DNA of 64,000 bases, from the NCBI GenBank assembly GCA_030340625.1, contig JAOPHQ010000912.1, positions 1 through 64,000 on the forward strand, written 5' to 3'. The notes under the pieces were generated by a model. The model did no database searches, was not told the origin of the DNA, and saw only the letters and a program-made list of their open reading frames with translations. Every line of letters begins with the position of its first letter. Positions within the stretch are counted from its first letter, which is position 1. The position numbers were made by a program, and so were the translations under genes. This DNA comes from Merluccius polli. Its lineage: Eukaryota > Chordata > Actinopteri > Gadiformes > Merlucciidae. Positions 36,601-49,134 of this stretch are shown piece after piece.

Positions 36601-39065
36601 GTGTGTTTGAATGGGGCGGTGGTATATGGCTTTGAAGCAAAATGGCTTTGAAATTAGTGAGTTAGTGAGTGTGAACAATAAGTAAAAGCAATATAAACCT
36701 ATAATATAATTGGGATTTAATTAAAAATGAGACCATATAATTCCACTGACTCTACAGCCAATGCCACAGAGGGGATTACATTATACATTATACATTATAT
36801 ACATTGCCACTCTACAGTGGCAAATGTACTCAGTAAAACAAGGTTTTTTAATTCAGCCTGTGGCAAATTGAGTGTAAAATTGCAACTCATATTCTGAAAT
36901 GTTAATTTATTAAGTTAGACAAAGGAGCATTTATTTGTGGCACATTTGTGATGAGGGTACGTCTATTAAAAAAGACAGATAACAGATTTCCCGAGGGACT
37001 GCGTCGTGTCGAGGGCCCTAAAATACACACCAGACACTTTCTGATTTCTAATTAAATATACTCTTTATAGCTCTCTGTGTGGTATGAACTCTTGTGAGAG
37101 TTCAAGAAATGTGACAACTAAATGTGCATTTTCATTTGATGCATGTTATATATATATTCATAAAGGCTCTAAATCGTCTTTGATTCACAAGAAAATGTTA
37201 GTTATTAGTAACATATTGTTTGATGCATATTAGTCATAGTAATACTGAGTAATACTGGCTGATAAGAGTTTTTTCATAATTAAATTAAAATGTGACATGT
37301 TAGATTGGACAGATTAATTGATCAATCGATTTCTTTCAGATCTGGAATGACTACAAACTAAGATGGGATCCCAAAAACTTTGGTGGTGTCGAGTTTATCA
37401 GAGTGCCGTCTAACGAAATATGGAAACCAGACATTGTGCTGTACAACAAGTGAGTTCAATTTGTCAATTTGATTGATGTCTCTTAGAGAGAGAAGACATT
37501 TTCTCTATAATCTTTCATGGTGACTCATCTGGCGTCCCTATTTTCTATTCATTCTTTGCTTCCCTTTCTTCTGTTCGTTATTTTCATATTGTAGTGCAGT
37601 TGGAGACTTTCAGGTTGACGACAAAACCAAGGCCTTGCTTCGTTACAACGGTGACGTCACCTGGATCCCTCCAGCGATATTCAAGAGCTCCTGCAAAATA
37701 GACGTCACTTATTTCCCATTCGACTATCAAAACTGCACAATGAAGTTTGGCTCGTGGACCTATGACAAGGCCAAGATCGACCTGGTGCTGATCGGCTCCA
37801 CCGTTAACCTCAAGGACTTCTGGGAAAGCGGCGAATGGACGATCATCGACGCCCCGGGCTACAAACACGACATCAAGTACAACTGCTGCGAGGAGATCTA
37901 CACGGACATCACCTACTCGCTGTACATCCGCCGGCTGCCGCTCTTCTACACCATCAACATGATCATCCCCTGCCTCCTCATCTCCTTCCTCACCGTTCTC
38001 GTCTTCTACCTGCCCTCCGACTGCGGGGAGAAGGTCACCCTGTGCATCTCGGTCCTGCTCTCCTTAACCGTGTTCCTGCTGGTCATCACGGAGACCATCC
38101 CCTCCACCTCGCTGGTGATCCCCCTGATCGGCGAGTACCTCCTCTTCACCATGATCTTCGTCACCCTCTCCATCGTCATCACCGTCTTCGTGCTGAACGT
38201 CCACTACCGCACCCCCAAGACCCACACGATGCCCGGCTGGGTGCGCAGGGTGTTCCTGGGGATGCTCCCCAGGGTGATGTTCATGACCCGGCCGGATAGA
38301 GAGAAGGAGGAGGAGGAGGAGGAGGAGGCGGTCGCCAGCTCCTGCTCGGCCGCTGGCGTCCAGACCGTGTGCAGTGCATTCGTCCAGCACCCTGCAACTG
38401 CAGCAGCAGCAGCAGCAGCGTCAGCCCCAGTCCAAGGCCAGCGGCGGCGTGTTGTCCAGCCTGGCCCACCGCCAGCAGCTCTTCATTAACACAGAGCTCT
38501 CCAATGTCAACAGCTTGACCAGGGAGCCGGCCAAGGCGCCGGGTGCGGGTGCGGCGGCCTCGTGCTACGAGAGCCAACGCTGGCACCAGAAGTCTTCGAA
38601 ACTCCCGGCGGACCTTGGGGGAGGGCGGCGGAGGGCTAGGCAGTCTGGGGGCCCTCAGTGGAGGGGCCGCCGCCGCCGCCGGGATCGGCACTGGGAGTCC
38701 CTGCTCCAGTTTAAGCTCTGTGGATGGAGGACTTTCTCCAATGTCCCTGGAGGTGAAGGAGGCCATTGAGAGTGTCAAGTACATAGCAGAGAACATGAGA
38801 CTTCAGAATGAAGCCAAGGAGGTGAGTGCATCCTTATATTTACCTTTTCCATGGGACACAGGAGAAGTCCTTCCCTTTGGCATATCATACTTTATATTAA
38901 GTGGTGTGTATTGCAAATGTATGGGACCTTTTTCAGGTTCAAGATGACTGGAAGTATGTCGCCATGGTGATTGACAGGATCTTCCTGTGGGTTTTTGTTC
39001 TGGTGTGCATCCTGGGAACTGCGGGACTTTTCCTCCAGCCTCTGCTCCTTGGAGACGACATTTGA
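33607..39065 (+). CDS. chrna3: Neuronal nicotinic acetylcholine receptor subunit alpha-3, two frame breaks in loop
   Basis: Agonist-binding alpha subunit, partner of beta4. Exons: 33607-33676, 34104-34243, 35830-35874, 37340-37449, 37595-38821, 38937-39065. Exon 1 encodes a leucine-rich signal peptide; a second ATG lies two codons downstream. Exon 2 starts GRCSEAEHRLF, as in vertebrate alpha3. The Cys-loop is Cys155-Cys169 and the vicinal pair Cys219-Cys220 (YKHDIKYNCCEEIY) marks an alpha subunit. M1-M3 are intact. In the M3-M4 loop the frame breaks twice: once between 38285 and 38489 (acidic GAG and CAG/GCA repeats), once at about 38600-38640 (G-rich). Exon lengths sum to 1721 nt, two over a multiple of three. 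Loop blocks TELSNVNSL and EAIESVKYIAENM match alpha3 in different frames. Conserved flanks make assembly error or repeat-length variation likelier than a dead gene. Confidence 0.9.
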
Positions 39066-42000
39066 CAGAGTTGAGACATTTTGTTGTGAATATTGAACAT
39101 GACAAAGGCATTCATTTGATTATTCAGACTGAGAAAACACTGTGTTATAATAATTTCTGATCTCAAACAATGTATTACCAGTAAAAAGTAATATTAATTG
39201 CTCAAAAAAAGAATGCCCTAAAAAAAACAGTATTCAATTGCTGAAACAATTATTCAATTGCATCTGCTACTTTTTAACATGTTTATGATTAGCATTTTTT
39301 TTTTTTTTTTACAGATATAGGCATATAAAAACGACCCTCTACTACCTTGCATCTGGAAATGTTTTAAAACATCTGGATACATGGTCTTCTTAACCGTATT
39401 CAAGGGTGACATCTTGTGGATGTTATCTGGCATTGTCATTAATGAAAAGCTGCATTTGCAATGTTTCTCGCTGGTTTAATGGATGTTGCATTAATCTGTT
39501 TATTATATACATAACTCCTTTGCCGAAACAGACAGCATATTTTACTCAAACTATGATGGATAACTTAAATAATAACTGACATGAACAAAAAACATTCGCA
39601 ACAGCTGACCATGTTATTCTTTGTATATTTTCTCTATATTAACTCTTTGTACATCTGTTGCTTATTAAAAAGCTATTTTGGTAACTCTTTTTCATCATAT
39701 TATCTGCTTATAAAGAGCATCTTACGTGATCTAACACGACAGTGTACATTTTTTAGCACGAGTCTCCATAGTGGAAAACAATTCCCCATTTAAAGCCCTG
39801 CAGAGCTGTGAGGGGCTAACGTTTCGCTCTCTCAGGTGGATGGGGAGAAATGTAACAGAAGCCCCATTGTTACGCTCAGGCCATTGTTAAAGGGAGAGGC
39901 CATTAAGTGTTTGTGAGTGTGTTGTGTGGTTTTATAGCCTCTGAAGCCTTGGAGCTGCAGCTTGTTGCATCGCAATCAATACTGAGCTCATAATGAAGGA
40001 CTTGACCCTCGGTCTGCAGGATATGAAGGGGGAGGGGAATCCTGTTTGGACCGGCACACATTAGGAAATGTAGTCACACTTGGATTGGTTTCCTCTTTTG
40101 GTTTAATTTACATTGACACTAACAATGCTAAGATGATGATGCTATTTTGTCATTTTGTACCCATTAGGTACCCAAGGTTTTGTTATTTGTACCGTTCATG
40201 CCCTATTGTTTTGTAATATACGTATTGACAATACAGTTTGCAATACATTTTAGGGAAATCCTTTCATGGGTAGAGGACAATTTCCATGTGTCTAAATACA
40301 GCATGGTTAATATAGTTCATGATTGATTAAATAATGTATCAAATGTATGACATGCAGCTTATAAAAAACAAAGAAAACATAAAACCGAAGCAATACCTTT
40401 TGTCAAACTACAACATTGCCGTTTTTAACTAACAAAGAGCAATGAACTACAATCCCAGGTAGATTGTGGGTATTCTGAAACCAAATATAATTAGCATCAA
40501 ATCTAATTTAAAATCTACTATTCTGAAAATGTACAGAGGCAGGCACCGCTATTACAGTGTGACTGACTGCAGTGTAATTGAATGCTGGCAGGGACAGACA
40601 GATACCAGCTTCTTGTCACATGTGATAAGAAGTCCCTTGGCTAATTAATTTAATTAAACCTCACCCAGAGCTCATTCAAGTGATCTACAGGAGGCAGATA
40701 CAATAATGGACAAAATGGCTGCGAGTGCATTTTAGAAACCAGATGAGTCTCTATGAGGATAAAGCTCTCAAGGTTAATGTTAAGACACCAAAATATACAA
40801 GCAATAAATAGCATTGAATCCACTGTAAATGTATAATTGAATTGCATTTAATTGAAAAATTAATGTGACTAATTAATTCATGTGAACTAATTAATACTGA
40901 TTATTGATTCTAAATACATTTTCAAATATTTGCCACTCATTTTATTATCCGTTTATATATGAAGCTAATTTCATTATTAAAATCATACAGACTCAGGTGT
41001 ACTACACATTTCAATCAGTAATGAGCACTTATCTATAGATCTATCGATAGATCTAGCAATCTATAGATATATGTAAATAATATATATATATATATATTAT
41101 ATCATTATTTTATTTTTTTGTACTTACTAATATATATATATATATGTATATATTAATGGTGTATATGTAATTTCTGCATGAACACTCATACACAAACAAA
41201 CCTGCAGTTGTGCAGAACAGCTTTAAGGCGTTGGTTCAGTGGCTGTCTCTAAGACATTTATATATATATATATATTGTTATTGAGGGACGGAGTGGAAAG
41301 CATGTCCACAGTGTCCTCTCAAGGAGACGGCTGAGGTGTCAGCCAGCTGGATGAAAGGGACAATCCCTGGCTGTGATTAATGACCACACTCAGGGGAGAG
41401 AGAGGGGCTGGGCTGGCTTTCCGAAGGAGCAGCAGGAGGAGGAGGAGGAGGAGGAGGAGGAGGAGGAAGGTCTACAACACATCGCCTGCTGCATATTTTC
41501 AAAGGCAGCATGAACTGAAGCAGCGGTGGATGGCGAGAAGAGAAGAAATGCGTGCAGCGGCTGAGCAGTAGATCTGCAGCTCCCTGCTGCCATTAAGACG
41601 CCCCCCCCCCCCCCCAACCCGTCTGGACTGAGCATCGATGGCAGAGACACAGAGCAGGTGAATATGTGAATATGCTCCTGTGGTTTATGCAGCAATGCAT
41701 TTGCTGCTGCCTGCATATAACTGTGCTTTGTTGCCTTGTGTGGTTTTCAGGTTAGCTAGGTAATGGGGAAAGGTAACATCTCATCTCTAAATGTGTAATG
41801 CATGTTCTGTACGGTAATAATACCCATTTAAATGTTATGAGTCTTACATTTCATCACTTCATTCATCTGTATTCCTAGAAAGCTCTTGCTTCACAGCAGC
41901 AAACGCATGCTCACTAAAATATAAAACGTAACATCCAGCTGTGCTGTCTAGGATAGTCAGTGTTACGGTGATACGTACAATCATGAGATGCACTGTATGT

Positions 42001-42176
42001 ATTTGAATATCTCACTGGGAACTCGTCCTCTGCAGCCGCATGCTGCTGCGACCGCCGGTATCCCGTGCATCACCGTCTGTTGACACAAAGGACAGCTTTT
42101 GTTGTGCTATGCTGCAGGTTCCTGCTCTGTGCTGCCCAAGGGATCGGCTGCTTGAACCTGGCACACCTGTGATACC
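39066..42176. other. chrna3-chrna5 intergenic segment
   Basis: No further gene is recognised. Contents include AT-rich sequence, short TA tracts (about 41078-41095, 41131-41150, 41260-41275), a GGA repeat at 41429-41467 and a C run near 41600-41616. The final few hundred bases are probably chrna5 promoter and 5' UTR. Confidence 0.5.
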
Positions 42177-45100
42177 ATGCTGGGAGCCGAGGGGCCGACC
42201 AGCTCTCTCACCCTGCTGCTTGTGGTGGCGCTGAGCTGGTGCCACCGGTGCCACTCGCTGCGTAAGTGTTACAACCCCCCCCCCCCCCCCCAACCTCCTG
42301 CAGGTGTGCACAGTGTGACAGCCACTGATTGCTTCATATCCATGTGGTGTTCACATTGTGAATTGTACAGACACTGTGACTCAGTATTTGAATATCTGTT
42401 GTTTTGCATTCATGGTGGCGTCCAAGGTCATTTTTACAATTACCGCTCAATCAGCTAACTGTTTTTTTTTCTTTGAGACCAGTTATGGGATTATGCAACA
42501 CAGGATGCTGAATGATTATTGCTATAGTACATTAAGGGGTGGTTGGGGTCAAGCAGGCAACTGCAATATTTACATTTGACTAGCGTGTTTGTGGTCTGAT
42601 TTACTGATTAATTGTAGGTGTGAGTTTAATGGCGATACATTTAGATGCACACCTGTCCTTTCTTTGTGGAATGAAAGTGATATGGTATATTATAATACTG
42701 GTATCTATGCTACCAGTATTTGTAAACCCTATGAATTAGTAGTCTCCAAGCAGCTTCAGGCTTGTGGTAAGGGGACTAAGTGAAACACCTGACCCTACTG
42801 TTAATGATAATTATTCTGTAGCTGCCTTTCTTATTATGGTAGTCTTGTTACAATCAAATTCACTTAACATATCAGGAGGGACGGGAGTCATGAACGGAAA
42901 CCACGATGCATCCGCTAATCACATTGATTAGCATTGATTGCGGCCTGGTCTCTTATCGATCCATGGCATGGAGTAGTGACACAGCGACATTAGCAGCCGT
43001 TCCCTCTGCCATCCTCAAGGGGGATTAATAACCACAAATAAGAAATATAAAACAGGCAGTCAATGTGTTGCTGTTCTCCAAGGGACTTGACAATGCAGCA
43101 ATGCAGTCGTGAATCTACTTGGATTTAGCTTTTGTTGGTCTTAAGGGATCGATGCTTTCTTCAAGAACTTCCAACTGTTCAGTGTGTGCAGTTAAGACAT
43201 CTTGCTCAACTTTCAGATAGTGAGGCGAACGGCGGGATGCAACCCAGGACCTTTTGGCCATGGGACTCGAACTCCTGACTAACTGAAATAAATGACAGTT
43301 CAGATCATGTATGACCCTGATGCATGTACTGCGAGAACTGATATATTCATTTCTGCTTTTCATTTGTTTTTCCCCTTTTTGTTCATGCTTCTCTTTAGGG
43401 ACCACAAAACTGTCCTCCTATGCAAAGGCAGAGGACAGGTTGTTAAACTACCTCTTCAGAAACTACCAGAAATGGGTTAGGCCAGTGGAGTTCCTCAATG
43501 GGACAGTAACAGTGAAATTCGGACTAGCCATCTCCCAGCTAGTGGACGTAGTAAGTTTAAAACAAAATGAATGAATGACTGTGATGTTGAATTAGCATAA
43601 TATATTGACATGTGTGCAAGCTAGAGCCTAAAGGTAAATGAATGCTGTTGGAATTCTGTCCTGTTTTCATGCAGCTATATTGATTGATTGATAGATTGAT
43701 GTGTTTATTTAAGTGTCCTCCAGCCCATATGGGCTTACAAGACACTAGACAACAACAACAGCCAGGATGGCCACATGACAAATCATAATACACAGTTCCA
43801 CAAATTCAAAAAGAAAACATTTCAAAACATTCAATTTCCATGACAATAATGTCCTATTGTGTTGGATACAGTCCAACAAAGCTATAAATCAAGCTATAAA
43901 TCACAAGCCATGAATCGTAAATGACATAGATGTGAAGTGCAGCGGTGGTGCATGTGTGCATTTCTGGATAATCATCACACACTTTTTCATCAAAACTGCA
44001 TATTCACTCAATGAAGTATTTCATTTATTTTTCTCTATCCCAGGATGAAAAAAACCAGCTCATGACAACCAATGTGTGGATGAAACAGGTGAGGACTACA
44101 ACGCCCTGAGACCTGTATGGTGTAACACAAAGGAGACCCAGTCAGACGCCGCCACCTCACTGGGGGTTTTTGTGATCTTTTTGTCGTGTTCTGGTGGCAT
44201 TTTGCTGACATATAAATCCCTTGCTTGGATCAACCCTGCGCTGGCCGATGCCCACGCATCTGCCCCCCCCACCTGTCACCACTGCCTCCCCCATAGTCCT
44301 GTCAAGTTTATTCATCCTCCTGAGTGTTGCGGTCCCTGCAGACCGGACTCGGCAGCAGCGTCTATTTCCAGCCATGGTTATATGATAAAACTAAGGAGAC
44401 AAATGGCACAGGCCACAGGAAATTGGACCCTTTTTTTGTCAAAGAGTGTGTCATGGATAAAAAATAAAAGAAAGTCAGTAAAAATATATATATATTCGAA
44501 ATAAGTTCTCTATACTTCGTCAAGCTGTGTCACCCCATACCCATTATACATTTTAGCCTGGGCTGTTTCCCCGCATGTGAGGGCGCCAGGCGCCATCCTA
44601 ACCTGCATCACACTCTTCTCACCAAGGCCTTGCACTTTGCGTCTTATAATATAGACAATCCTTTCTTCTCTTTTCAATTTACCGGGTCAGAAAACATAAC
44701 ATTGAACGCGACATCAAACACAGACCCTATGATGACGCACCTCATCTTTAGATTGAACCTCAATGGGATCCTCACTATGATGTCTCTGTGGCTCCCTGCA
44801 GGAGTGGGCTGACATCAAACTGCGCTGGAGCCCTCATGACTATCTGGGCATCACCACTATCCGCGTTCCCTCGGATATGGTCTGGATCCCAGACATTGTG
44901 CTGTATGATAAGTAAGTCTGAGGGTCTGTGGTCTTGGCTGGCTGAATGAGGTATGGCTAGGACTGTTATAAGTGATGTTGTTTAATTTTGAATGCATTTA
45001 GAAATATTATATACAATCAAGGAGAGGCTTGTAGTTCTAATATTTGGGCGTACATTGTTGTAAAACAACAAAGTAACAAGCTATTATTCCTTGATAATGA

Positions 45101-46964
45101 AATATAAGGAATATTATAAGGAAATATAAGGATAAATGATGACTCCCTTTAATTCCCAACAGTGCAGACGGGCGTTTCGAAGGGACAGTCACCAAAGTCG
45201 TTGTCAGGTACGATGGCACCATTTCATGGACTCCACCAGCCAGTTACAAGTCAGCATGCAACATTGATGTCACCTTTTTCCCCTTCGACCTCCAGAACTG
45301 CTCCATGAAGTTTGGTTCTTGGACTTATGATGGCTCACAGGTGATTTAGTTCACAATACACAAACATGATGAATCACGAAGACTAAGCAAAGCAATGCAA
45401 GTGTATCTAAATGATATGGTCCCTAATTGATCTGTTTTTGCTATGGACAACACTTGGCTTTGTGAAATAGGAATTGCTGAAAATGTTGAAATCTTTTTTT
45501 TTATTACGTTATTAACTACAATCTTCATGCAGGGTATGTATACCCAGTAAATTATGTATTTTTTCTATAGGTGGATATCCTTTTGGAGGACTTCAATGTG
45601 GACAAGCGTGACTATTTTGACAACGGCGAATGGGAAATAGTGAAAGCCACAGGCGGCCGTGGCTTGAGGATGGACAGCAGCACTTCCTATCCCACCATCA
45701 CCTACTCCTTCATCATCCGCCGGCTGCCCCTCTTCTACACCCTCTTCCTCATCATCCCCTGCATCGGCCTGTCCTTCCTCACCATCCTGGTCTTCTACCT
45801 GCCCTCCAACGGCGGGGAGAAGATCTCGCTGTGCACCTCCGTGCTGGTGTCCCTCACCGTCTTCCTCCTGGTGATCGAGGAGATCATCCCCTCCTCCTCC
45901 AAAGTCATCCCCCTCATCGGCGAGTACCTGGTCTTCACCATGATATTCGTGACGCTGTCTATCGTCATCACCGTGTTCGCCATCAACATCCACCACCGCT
46001 CTTCCTCCACGCACCACGACATGGCGCCGTGGGTGAGGAGGATCTTCTTGCACCAGTTACCCAAACTGTTGTGCATGCGCAGCCACGTGGACCGCTACGC
46101 CGCTGTCGCAGCGGCTGGACGCGGCGGCGTGGTGGACGCCAACGGGAGGATATCCGAGGCCACACCTCCGCTAAACTCACGGCACAACCTGCAAGCCGCT
46201 CTGGACTCCATTCGCTACATCGCCATGCATGTCATGAAGGAAAACGAGGTTCGAGAGGTAAGTGTCACCAGGATTGGTCCTGGTGCCAGGAACTTTAAAA
46301 TAACAGTTCATTATTACATCACATAGTGGACTCCAATTTATGAACATAGATCCTGGTGCTTAGGTGTCTCCCTGCCTGACATCCATATTCACCTGGGATT
46401 AAGTGTTGGCCAAGGCCCTAAACCAGTAATGAGATAAATACAATAAATATAAAATAGATTTACAGCAACATGTAAGAAAATGTCTTATTTCATTATCTCT
46501 GCAGCAAGACTTAGCGGCTACGACGTTTTCTTTACTGATTGTATTCATCTGCTCCCATTGTTTCACGCAGTTTGTGTCCAATGAAACCTCATGCACATCC
46601 ATTGTTGTATGGATAAGTAACAACACATACTAAATACATCTAATGAGAAACATAATCAAGTTGTTTTTGCAACAACACCAAAACATATTCGGTTTTATAG
46701 GCCTATTACGCATGATTTGTATACACACACACATATTCTTAACTACTTTTTACTATTTTTTGTGATGGATGGCAAATTGTGTGAAATAACTTTCTGTTTG
46801 TACAGGTGGTGCAAGACTGGAAGTTTGTAGCCCAGGTTTTGGACCGGATGTTTCTGTGGGCCTTTCTGCTCGTTTCGATCCTCGGCTCTGCGCTGCTTTT
46901 CATCCCTGTGATTTACAAGTGGGCCAGCATCATCGTCCCCAACTACAGCGACACAAACAGCTAA
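42177..46964 (+). CDS. chrna5: Neuronal nicotinic acetylcholine receptor subunit alpha-5, complete, 7 exons
   Basis: Accessory subunit that joins alpha3beta4-type receptors and alters permeability and desensitisation without forming a classical agonist site. Exons: 42177-42261, 43399-43550, 44044-44088, 44802-44911, 45163-45340, 45571-46257, 46806-46964 (1416 nt, 471 residues; human is 468). It has a signal peptide, YQKWVRPVE, QLVDVDEKNQLMTTNVW and a Cys-loop at Cys163-Cys177 (FPFDLQNC). M2 flanks IEEIIPSSSKVIPLIGEY and the post-M3 block KLLCMRSHVDRY are alpha5-specific. The aspartate of ALDSIRYI, the site of the human D398N variant, is Asp here. Oddities: the vicinal cysteines are replaced (DSSTSYP, residues 225-231), and a 230-bp phase-0 intron splits the exon that is single in mammals. 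Confidence 0.92.
43140..43280. repeat. Dispersed fish repeat fragment in chrna5 intron 1
   Basis: Contains CATCTTGCTCAACTTTCAG and GGGATGCAACCCAGGACC, related in wording to the copy at 63211-63380. It is probably a degraded SINE-like repeat. Confidence 0.35.
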
Positions 46965-47150
46965 AGGACCACGAAAACTCAAAAGTGTCAAACATAAAAC
47001 ACATGTATGTGCTTTCATGTGATCACAGACATAATGAAACTATGTCGATAATCAAGAGCCAAAAAAGCACATCACACAGATAAACATACAATTGTAAAAA
47101 ATGTCGACAATTTCAAATAGAAATCTCTGACATACAACGAATGAAATACT

Positions 47151-47208
47151 AATAAATATCATCATGTCTTAGAAAATAACTATAACACATGTATCATAAC
47201 TTAATAAA
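47151..47208 (+). terminator. chrna5: Candidate chrna5 polyadenylation signals
   Basis: AATAAA at 47151-47156 and again at 47203-47208, about 190 and 240 bp beyond the chrna5 stop codon. Confidence 0.45.
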
Positions 47209-47742
47209 TTCATTACTTTTTTACCTTTGCAATTTTCTTTACATTGACACAACTGTAGGAATGTTTGTATATACATCTAGCTAAAACTAATATATAATAA
47301 TATTGTATAATAATACAATTTGTTAAAAATGTTGGAAATGTTTAGGTAGCAATTTAGACCCAGTCTACTGGTTAGTGACCTGTGTCCTATAGGCAGGTGT
47401 CTTGGACATCTATCCAATTATTGATAGATATCGATTTGTTTCCCAATTATGAGTGGCTTTTCTATTAAAATACCATCCCCTTCATTTACAGACAATTTAT
47501 TTGTTTTTTTTCATATTTAGCTTTTTCAGAAAAATAAAAAATAAAAACTATTTGAACTAGGCTACACTTTAATATATCTTCAGCTATCATTTTTGTTGTA
47601 AAACAATAATTGCTACTTAATCTGGGAAATTTTGGGTATAGTTCAAATACCATTTATTGGTAGTAACTAGGCTATAGCCTTATGTTAGATTTACACAGGA
47701 ATGACAGAAAGGTTGATTATGCACAATTTAACTTTCATGTAG
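47209..47742. other. Intergenic, nothing recognised
   Basis: AT-rich sequence downstream of chrna5. No open frame or repeat of note was seen. Confidence 0.5.
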
Positions 47743-48232
47743 TTAATGTAATGATTCAGTAGGCCTACTAAGGGAGGCGTTTGTGCTTGCGTATTCAATT
47801 ATAAAGATAAGCATGATTTGAAGTACTGAATACATAATCCTCTTATACATTTTGGAAAAGTGTAGCTTGCTCCAAAATACCACCAAAAAGAAACAAAGTC
47901 CTGCTACATTTTCACTGAACATTAAGTCCTTCGCAATGAATTGTGGGGTCACATCAGGAACCTTTTCAGTTGGCAGAGCCAATTAAATTACATAAACAAT
48001 TCTTAGAAGATCTTAGAAGGGCCAATGAAGAGTTTACAAAATGATCATTCAACCTTCTTAGGGCCGACAGTGTGACCTTTGAGAGCCTTGTGACTTTGTC
48101 CAATAATGTAGCTTTGTATCCCAAAAATACAATTTAATTTAATTTAGGTAATACATGTTCAGCCTTATTAATCAGCCATATGCAAGAAAGAGCCAAGTAT
48201 GGCTCTCGAGCCGTAGGTTGCTGACCCCTGAC
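47743..48232 (-). mobile_element. hAT transposon remnant (ZBED-like transposase fragment plus terminus)
   Basis: On the minus strand the sequence begins CAGGGGTCAGCAACCTACGG (end at about 48232), a terminus typical of Charlie-type hAT elements. About 250 bp farther in, an open fragment at 47743-47982 reads VTPQFIAKDLMFSENVAG, resembling the FIAKDLxPxSxVE block of ZBED/hAT transposases. The reading frame is short and the rest of the transposase is missing, so this is a dead copy. Confidence 0.5.
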
Positions 48233-48599
48233 CTACATCCAAGCGACTTCGCTCCCAGGCGTTACATCCATGCTGTCAACTTCAAGTCAAGAATGGAGGT
48301 CAGGGGTCAGGGCGCCTCGTTTTGGACAGTCATTACGGGAACCTGCATATGCTGCCAGTGCCCTAATAATAGGCGGGTGCATAATGCTAGTACACTCTGC
48401 TTGTTACACACACACACAGGGAGGCACAGCAGCGCACAAACATACAAACCATTACAAATGAAAAAGTTTATAATTGTGTACATCAACTAAATGAAAAGGC
48501 TTTTATTTGTATTTGCTGAGCTGAATAAACATTTGCTTTAATGAAACCAAATAAAAGGTGCGTCACTGAGTGCAAATGAATGATCCTAATGATATCATA

Positions 48600-48988
48600 T
48601 CCAGCGGCACTCTGCTGCCACCCAGCGGTCGGCGCGGTAGGAGCGCATGCGCCGTGCGCCCCAGCATGCTCCTGTCGTTGAAGAGGAGCGAACTGCGCAT
48701 GCTCCACTTACGTGTCACGTGACGTACGGATTTGCCAATCCTTGCCCATACGTGACCTATCAGTAGGTCACGTATGGTAGGTTTTTAATCTACATTTTAT
48801 TGCACAATTATACATTTTACCCTGTAGGTGACGTGTAGGTGACCCTGTAGGTGATACCACCTGGAGGTATCACCTGTAATTGATGTCAGCTGGAGGTGGT
48901 ATCACCTGTAATTGATGTCACCTGTAGGTTATATCAAGGCGCACACGTGGCGTCTGCAGCCACGTGGGAGCTTCAGAGAGGACCAGCA
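48600..48988 (+). promoter_or_regulatory. Promoter-like block with NRF1 sites, E-boxes and a splice donor
   Basis: Two NRF1-type motifs (GCGCATGCGC at 48643-48652, TGCGCATGC at 48694-48702), a palindromic E-box GTCACGTGAC (48714-48723) and a perfect 14-bp inverted repeat (48746-48759 and 48764-48777) lie within 140 bp. Two more CACGTG cores follow near 48935 and 48961. A strong splice-donor match GTGAGTAA begins at 48989. Together they look like a TATA-less promoter with a first noncoding exon on the plus strand. No coding sequence is assigned. Confidence 0.35.
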
Positions 48989-49134
48989 GTGAGTAACCCC
49001 AGTTTTACTGTCTCATTTGTTATGGCGTTTATTATTTAATCATCTGTATCATCTAATGAGCTGGTTGAGGTGGTCTGGGCTTCATCTAAGCCTGCATGGA
49101 CCGGTTCTGACCTGCTCCTCAATGACCTTCATGT

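Noticed and set aside
37595..39065. Calling chrna3 a pseudogene because of the frame breaks
   Set aside because: All other exons, splice sites and key residues are intact and the breaks fall in repeats prone to length error.
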